From: Actinomycetes bacterium
GTDB lineage: Bacteria > Actinomycetota > Coriobacteriia > Coriobacteriales > Eggerthellaceae
Direction of reading: 5' to 3'
Length of the DNA: 64,000 bases
Assembly: GCA_023429565.1 (NCBI GenBank)
Contig: JAEZDJ010000088.1
Coordinates: 3,948 to 67,947 of the forward strand
The position numbers were made by a program, and so were the translations under genes. The notes beneath the pieces were generated by a model. That model worked only from the letters and a program-made list of their open reading frames with translations, searched no databases and had not been told where the DNA came from. Each line of letters starts with the position of its first letter. Position 1 is the first letter of the stretch. Positions 59,233 to 64,000 of this stretch are shown here, piece by piece.

Positions 59233-61890
59233 TTACAAAAGGTTCCTCACAACATAGGGCAGAATGCCGCCATGCTCGTAGTAGCGACCCTCGGTTGGGG
59301 TGTCGATACGCACAATCGCCTCAAAGGAGCTCGTCGCACCAGAAGGCTTGGCCGCTTGCACCGACACGATACCCGGGCTGGGCAATCCTTGAGAGAAATC
59401 AATCGGAGCCACGGTGATCTCTTCGGTTCCATCCAGTCCGAGCGTCTCGACATTCTGCCCGTCAAGGAATTGGAGGGGAAGAACGCCCATGCCGATCAGG
59501 TTGGACCGATGAATGCGCTCAAAGCTTTCCGCAAACGCCACGCGAACGCCAAGCAGCAGGGGACCCTTTGCCGCCCAGTCGCGTGACGAACCACTTCCAT
59601 ACATCTTCCCCGCAAGCACAGCAAGCGGAACGCCTGCCTCAGCGTAGTGCTGGGAGGCATCGAAAACGCTGGTGAGAGTTCCGTCCAGAAGATCGCGCGT
59701 CCAGCAGCCCCGTTTCCCCTCAGCAAGCTTGTTCTGAAGTTTGACATTGGCGAACGTGCCTCGCATCATGACTTCATGGTTGCCGCGCCGGGCACCATAC
59801 GTGTTGAAGAACTCCTCGATGACGCCGCGCTCACGCAAATAAGCGGCAGCGGGCGAATCGGAAGCGATAGAGCCCGCAGGGCTGATGTGGTCCGTCGTGA
59901 TGAAATCGCCCAGGTCGACGAGGACACGGGCATCCTTGATGGGCTCAACGGCACCAGGCTGCATTTCCATGCCGTCAAAATAGGGAGCCCGACGCACGTA
60001 GGTCGATGCCTCATCCCATTTGAAAGTGGCGCTCGGATCGACCGTGATAGCCTGCCAACGATCGTCGCCGTCCAAAAAGCCCTCGCGGCCTGCTTCGTAA
60101 AGCTCTTGCGTCACGGAGGCATCCAGCAATCGAGCGATCTCATCGTCGGTCGGCCAAATGTCAGCCAGGAAAATATCCTCTCCCTTTTCGTCGACGCCGA
60201 TGGGCTGAGAAGAGAAGTCGAAGTCCATCGTTCCGACAAGCGAATACGCGATCACCATTGCAGGTGACGCAAGGTAGTTCTGCGAGACGTCGGGAGAAAT
60301 GCGTCCCTCAAAGTTGCGGTTGCCCGAAAGAACGCTGGCAAGCTCGATCGAGTCCGCAACGTCATGCATCGCAGGCAGAAGAGGACCTGAGTTCCCTATG
60401 CAGCTCATACAGCCGAATCCACACGTGAAAAAGCCTAAAGACTGCAGACCCTCAAGCAGGCCGGCTCGCGCGAGTAAAAGCTCGGTTGCGTGGCTGCCAG
60501 GAGCGAGCACGCACTTCACCCAAGACTTCGCCATCAGACCCGCTTCCGCCGCGCGCTTGGCCACCAGGCCTGATGCAATCATCATAGCCGGATCGGTCGC
60601 AGTCGTGCAGCTTGTCACGGCAGCGATCGCAAGTGCGCCGTGAGTGAGGTCGAACACAGAACCAGCAACTTCGACCGGAACCGTCGCGTCGAGCGCCAAA
60701 CCTCGATCGTCGCATACCGCATAGAAGGCCTCGCGAGCTTCGTCGGCGACAATAAGGTCATGGGGACGCGATGGACCTGCAAGGTTTCTCTTCACCGTCG
60801 AGAGGTCAAGCTCGATCACTTCGGAATACTGGCGGGCGGGGGCATCGGGATCGTTCCAGAAGCCCTGAGCCTTGGCGTATGCCTCCACGAGAGCAATCTG
60901 CTGCTCGCTGCGGCCGGTGACGCGAAGATAATCAAGCGTCTGCCCGTCGACCGGGAACAGCGTGCACGTACATCCGTATTCAGGCGTCATGTTGGCCACG
61001 CACGCGCGCTGTGTGGCAGTCAGCGACTCCAAGCCGGAGCCAAAGCATTCGACGAACGATCCGACAACGCCCTTAGCCCGCAACATATTGGCAAACACGA
61101 GGGCGAGGTCCATTGCCGACACGCCCTCGGACAGCTTGCCGCTCAACTTGATGCCGACGACCTTGGGAACAAGGGTCGTGATAGGCTGTCCCAGGGCTGC
61201 AGCCTCTGCCTCGATTCCACCGACGCCCCAGCTCAGAACACCAATGCCGTTAGCGGTCGTCGTATGGCTGTCGGTGCCGACGACCGTGTCGAAATACACC
61301 GACTCGCCATCGCCCTCCGCCTTCGTCATGGCGACCCGTGCGAATTCCTCGACGTTGATCTGATGGCAGATCCCTGCTCCAGGTGGAACGATGCGCACAT
61401 TCTCGAACGAGCCCTGGGCCCATTTGAGAAACGTGTACCGTTCGCCATTGCGGGCAAACTCAAGTTCCATGTTCTTTTCCAGCGCACCCGCACATCCAGC
61501 CTCATCGGCGATGATCGAATGATCGATGACCAGATCGCAGGGAATCTGCGGGTTGATCTTCTCCGGATCCCCGCCCAGAGCCATGCATGCCTCGCGCATG
61601 ACGGCAAAATCCACGAACACCGGCACGCCGGTAAAATCCTGGAACAGGACGCGTGCGGGTGAAAACTCGATCTCGTCGCCGACGACGCCCGCTTCTCCTG
61701 CCTCAATGATGCGCCGGGCCAAAGATTCCGCCTGGTCGTCCGTCTCCGCATTGCGCAGGGCGTTTTCAAGAAGCACCGTCAGTGCGAGAGGCAGCTTCTC
61801 AGAACCGGGGACACGCGTCACAGGATAATACGAATAGGTCAGGTCCCCCACTTCGAGACGACCGGCAAAGCGACTCCGCTCCTCAGACAT
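59233..61890 (-). CDS. acnA: Aconitate hydratase A
   Basis: An 885-residue 4Fe-4S hydratase interconverting citrate and isocitrate. The cluster Cys are in TSCTTATDP and FGCMSCIGNSGPL. Family motifs are visible: VPPGAGICHQINVE, GTDSHTTTANGIGVL, RNFEGRISPDVSQNYLAS, TTDHISPAGSI and the swivelling-domain GSGSSRDWAAKGP. The AcnA/IRP order of domains (1-2-3-linker-4) is intact. ATG 61890 is chosen for the AGGAAGGG before it; GTG 61896 is possible. It begins 11 bases after icd, so the two TCA enzymes are one unit. Confidence 0.96.
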   Translation of the reverse strand: MSEERSRFAGRLEVGDLTYSYYPVTRVPGSEKLPLALTVLLENALRNAETDDQAESLARRIIEAGEAGVVGDEIEFSPARVLFQDFTGVPVFVDFAVMREACMALGGDPEKINPQIPCDLVIDHSIIADEAGCAGALEKNMELEFARNGERYTFLKWAQGSFENVRIVPPGAGICHQINVEEFARVAMTKAEGDGESVYFDTVVGTDSHTTTANGIGVLSWGVGGIEAEAAALGQPITTLVPKVVGIKLSGKLSEGVSAMDLALVFANMLRAKGVVGSFVECFGSGLESLTATQRACVANMTPEYGCTCTLFPVDGQTLDYLRVTGRSEQQIALVEAYAKAQGFWNDPDAPARQYSEVIELDLSTVKRNLAGPSRPHDLIVADEAREAFYAVCDDRGLALDATVPVEVAGSVFDLTHGALAIAAVTSCTTATDPAMMIASGLVAKRAAEAGLMAKSWVKCVLAPGSHATELLLARAGLLEGLQSLGFFTCGFGCMSCIGNSGPLLPAMHDVADSIELASVLSGNRNFEGRISPDVSQNYLASPAMVIAYSLVGTMDFDFSSQPIGVDEKGEDIFLADIWPTDDEIARLLDASVTQELYEAGREGFLDGDDRWQAITVDPSATFKWDEASTYVRRAPYFDGMEMQPGAVEPIKDARVLVDLGDFITTDHISPAGSIASDSPAAAYLRERGVIEEFFNTYGARRGNHEVMMRGTFANVKLQNKLAEGKRGCWTRDLLDGTLTSVFDASQHYAEAGVPLAVLAGKMYGSGSSRDWAAKGPLLLGVRVAFAESFERIHRSNLIGMGVLPLQFLDGQNVETLGLDGTEEITVAPIDFSQGLPSPGIVSVQAAKPSGATSSFEAIVRIDTPTEGRYYEHGGILPYVVRNLL

Positions 61891-61901
61891 GGCCACCCTT
61901 C

Positions 61902-62996
61902 CTATTCCGCTTCAAGCGCCGCAACGAGCGCGTTCGTGAATTCCGTGCAGGTGGCAGCAGGAACCTTGGTGCCCGTCGCCCGACGAATGTCCCCCGTCAG
62001 GTGAACGCCCTCGGCATACACCGCCTGCACGGCGGCGCGAATGCGCCTCGCAGCGTCAAGCTCACCCAGATGATCGAGCATCATGGCTGCCGATAGAATC
62101 TCTGCAGTCGGATTCGCCTTGTCCTGACCAGCAATGTCGGGCGCAGAACCATGCACGGCCTCAAAGACAGCATAGTCCTCACCTATGTTTGCACCGGGAG
62201 CTATGCCCAATCCCCCCACGAGCCCGGCAGCCAGATCGCTGGCGATGTCGCCGTAGAGGTTCGGAAACACGATGACGTCGAATTGCGAGGGATCCATGAC
62301 CAGGTTCATGCAGAAAGCATCGATGATTCGCTCATCGAAAGCCATGCGGCCTTCATACTCCGCAGCGACCTCTCGGGCAACGCGAAGGAAGAGTCCATCG
62401 GAGTGCTTCATGATGTTTGCCTTATGAGCCACCGTGACTTTCTTGCGCCCATGCTTAAGGGCATACTCGAACGCATAGCGCACGATTCGCTCGGTTCCCG
62501 TCACGGAAATTGGCTTGATGGAGATGCCCGAATCAGGACGAATGGTCCCCGCACCCTCAGCCGCACAAAAATCGATGAGCTTGCGGGCAGCTTCAGATCC
62601 TTCCTCGAATTCGATTCCCGCGTAAAGATCCTCTGAATTCTCACGAACGATGACCAGATCAACGCCTTCATAGCGCCCTCCAGCTCCCGGAAGCGACTGA
62701 ACCGGACGAAGGCAGGTATACAGGTCCAAGGTTTTGCGCAAGGCGACATTGACGCTGCGGAATCCCGTCCCCACGGGCGTGGCGACCGGACCCTTGATAG
62801 CAACTCTGTTGCGCTTCACTGAATCGATGGTGGACTCAGGCAAAGGAGTTCCGTGAGTCTCGACGCAGTGGGCCCCCGCCTCGGCAATTTCCCAGTTGAT
62901 ATCTGCGCCGCTCGCCTCGACGACGCGCTGCATTGCAGCCGACGTCTCCGTCCCAATTCCGTCTCCTGGGATGAGCGTAACGGTATGACGTGCCAT
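61902..62996 (-). CDS. icd: Isocitrate dehydrogenase, NAD type
   Basis: A 364-residue decarboxylating dehydrogenase of the IDH3/IPMDH-like subgroup: LIPGDGIGTE, GPVATPVGTGFRSVNVALRK, IVRENSEDLYAGIE, DVIVFPNLYGDIASD and FEAVHGSAPDIAGQDKANP. In the coenzyme-binding segment the residues are Asp-Ile (APDIAGQ), where NADP-dependent enzymes carry Lys-Tyr, so NAD is predicted. AAAGGAG precedes the ATG. It produces 2-oxoglutarate for glutamate synthesis; no other TCA gene lies nearby. Homoisocitrate or isopropylmalate dehydrogenase is the main alternative, but the neighbouring acnA supports isocitrate. Confidence 0.92.
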   Translation of the reverse strand: MARHTVTLIPGDGIGTETSAAMQRVVEASGADINWEIAEAGAHCVETHGTPLPESTIDSVKRNRVAIKGPVATPVGTGFRSVNVALRKTLDLYTCLRPVQSLPGAGGRYEGVDLVIVRENSEDLYAGIEFEEGSEAARKLIDFCAAEGAGTIRPDSGISIKPISVTGTERIVRYAFEYALKHGRKKVTVAHKANIMKHSDGLFLRVAREVAAEYEGRMAFDERIIDAFCMNLVMDPSQFDVIVFPNLYGDIASDLAAGLVGGLGIAPGANIGEDYAVFEAVHGSAPDIAGQDKANPTAEILSAAMMLDHLGELDAARRIRAAVQAVYAEGVHLTGDIRRATGTKVPAATCTEFTNALVAALEAE

Positions 62997-63066
62997 GACC
63001 TCTCCTTTATTGCTCGCAGTTTGATTCTTAGCAGAAAAACGGGCCTCGCGGCCCGCTTGGTTTCGC

Positions 63067-63675
63067 TTAGTCCCCGTCGACGTTCGCGACGATCTGAGCA
63101 GCTCGGCGCTTCAGCGCGCCCTTGCCGTTCTCAGCGTCGAACTTCATGCGGGCAGAAAGTTCGTCCCTCACTCCAGAAGCGAGTTTTCCCGCAGAGAAAT
63201 CGACCACGGCAACAAGCATGTCCTGAAATTCGAGGTCGCCGTGATAGCACTGAATTCCCTCGTTCACGAGGGGCCACACTCGCTCTGATCGGTTCTCGGT
63301 CGTGGATCCAAGCTTGCAGAGAAACCGCATGGCGGCAAGTCGCACCGGCCCGCTCTCCTCGTCAAACAGGCAGGCTTCCGCTCCGGGAATCGCTTTGTCG
63401 CAGGTGCGGGAATCAAGGTCGACCAGAACGGTCAGAATGTCGAGACATTCCCAGCGGGTTCGTGCTTCAGGCCGGTTGAGGGCATCGACGATCTCTGAGC
63501 CATAAGGCACCAGGACGTCGGGTTGCTCTTTTGCCATCTGGGCCAAAGCCGCCGCGGCATTCTGGCGTGCGCGGCGAGAGCCTCCCGACAACGCTTCGGT
63601 CAATTCCGTAAACTTGCCTTCGTCGGCAAGCGCGTCGTCTGCTGCGAACCTCGCATTCTGCGTTCTTTCGCTCAC
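63067..63675 (-). CDS. HEAT-repeat-like protein
   Basis: The 202-residue soluble protein consists of helical pairs of HEAT type: SRRARQNAAAALAQMAKEQ, RPEARTRWECLDILTVLVDL, SGPVRLAAMRFLCKLGST. The tail is basic (NGKGALKRRAAQIVANVDGD). The start is GTG 63675, with GGAGG six bases upstream. It lies between the icd-acnA unit and the end of the rRNA operon. The function is unknown; HEAT proteins are usually protein-interaction scaffolds. Confidence 0.75.
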   Translation of the reverse strand: MSERTQNARFAADDALADEGKFTELTEALSGGSRRARQNAAAALAQMAKEQPDVLVPYGSEIVDALNRPEARTRWECLDILTVLVDLDSRTCDKAIPGAEACLFDEESGPVRLAAMRFLCKLGSTTENRSERVWPLVNEGIQCYHGDLEFQDMLVAVVDFSAGKLASGVRDELSARMKFDAENGKGALKRRAAQIVANVDGD

Positions 63676-63783
63676 GTACGACCTCCGTCTTCATATGGGG
63701 AAACGAAGCGAATACACTTCATTTGACATTATACCTCTCAACCCGACGGATGAGCCTTATGGGACGCATGCGCCCATAAGAAC

Positions 63784-63811
63784 GGCAAAACCCGCAGCCG
63801 AACGGGCGGGT
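63784..63811 (-). terminator. Second rrn terminator
   Basis: On the minus strand ACCCGC (63806-63811) and GCGGGT (63790-63795) form a stem followed by TTTTGCCGTT. It is a more conventional Rho-independent terminator behind the first hairpin. Confidence 0.65.
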
Positions 63812-63862
63812 CTCGAAGCCCCGCGGGGCATGCGGGCATGGCACAGCCCTCCCCAAACGCGC

Positions 63863-63904
63863 GGAGGGGGCCTCCCCGCCCCATCGGGCGGAGGGACCCC
63901 CTCC
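63863..63904 (-). terminator. Large GC hairpin downstream of the 5S rRNA
   Basis: On the minus strand GGAGGGGG pairs with CCCCCTCC, and the interior CCTCCGCCC pairs with GGGGCGGGGAGG. It lies about 30 bases past the 5S end and probably protects or ends the rRNA transcript. Confidence 0.65.
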
Positions 63905-63932
63905 TTCTCGGCGCACGAGCGCCCTGCGCGAG

Positions 63933-64000
63933 CGCGACGCCCTATCCTCCCACGGGCTTGTCCCCGCAGTACTTTCGGCGATGGCGGTCTTAACTTCCGG
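63933..64000 (-). rRNA. rrf: 5S ribosomal RNA, 3' portion (window edge)
   Basis: The minus strand reads CCGGAAGTTAAGACCGCCAT, then GCCGAAAGTACTGCGGGG and GTGGGAGGATAGGGCGTCGC, the typical 3' two thirds of an actinobacterial 5S rRNA. The 5' part, and presumably 23S and 16S, lie right of the window. The exact 3' end (about 63933) is approximate. Confidence 0.9.

Noticed and set aside
1..64000. CRISPR array, insertion sequence or prophage
   Set aside because: No regularly spaced direct repeats, transposase, integrase or phage structural genes were seen on either strand.

Overview
The window is one contiguous piece of a GC-rich bacterial chromosome. It most resembles an anaerobic actinobacterium of the Eggerthellaceae (Coriobacteriia; a Slackia- or Eggerthella-like genome). 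The reasons are Tat-exported fumarate-reductase-like flavoproteins next to 12-TM LuxR-type membrane regulators, a Tat-exported molybdopterin enzyme of the catechol-dehydroxylase type, NapGH-like and DmsBC-like electron-transfer proteins, and a T-box-controlled trp operon. The genus is inference; no sequence search was possible.

Layout. 1-5953 (minus): trpEGDCFB, with trpB cut by the left edge, behind a promoter, a palindrome and a Trp T-box with terminator. 6183-8389: a baeRF-like protein, a ZIP metal transporter and a candidate operator. 8425-11765: a decayed ABC exporter followed by an AT-rich insert with a small membrane protein and a secreted protein of unknown function. 11790-13055: metA with a structured leader. 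13395-16988: divergent Tat flavoprotein and LuxR-type membrane regulator. 17150-31656: the most distinctive region. A leftward run of nine genes (12-TM LuxR regulator, LysR-LuxR chimeric regulator, helicase-like protein without Walker A, unknown protein, TorD-like chaperone, NapG-like, NapH-like, polyferredoxin with an MvhD-like centre, U32-like Cys protein) is divergent from a rightward operon encoding a molybdopterin enzyme, a four-cluster ferredoxin and a DmsC-like membrane anchor. 31772-36559: PAS-GGDEF protein, aldehyde dehydrogenase, small NADP-binding-like protein, DUF2130 protein. 36721-41771: five-gene nickel/peptide ABC importer. 41994-48117: two-subunit NAD(P)-linked formate dehydrogenase behind a uracil permease. 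48497-55560: MerR regulator, acetyl-CoA synthetase with an unknown partner, YgiQ radical SAM protein, DUF4013 membrane protein. 55895-57195: rplJ-rplL with a classic L10 leader. 57243-63675: an unknown anchored protein, acnA, an NAD-type icd and a HEAT-like protein. From about 63933 the 3' part of a 5S rRNA (end of an rrn operon running leftward) closes the window.

How the genes work together. The energy genes suggest anaerobic respiration: formate is oxidised to reduce NAD(P), menaquinol electrons pass through NapGH- and DmsC-like membrane proteins, and Tat-exported flavin or molybdenum reductases act on small organic acceptors, each set with its own membrane LuxR-type regulator. acs, acnA and NAD-type icd supply acetyl-CoA and 2-oxoglutarate. 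No CRISPR array, insertion sequence, prophage or tRNA gene was recognised.
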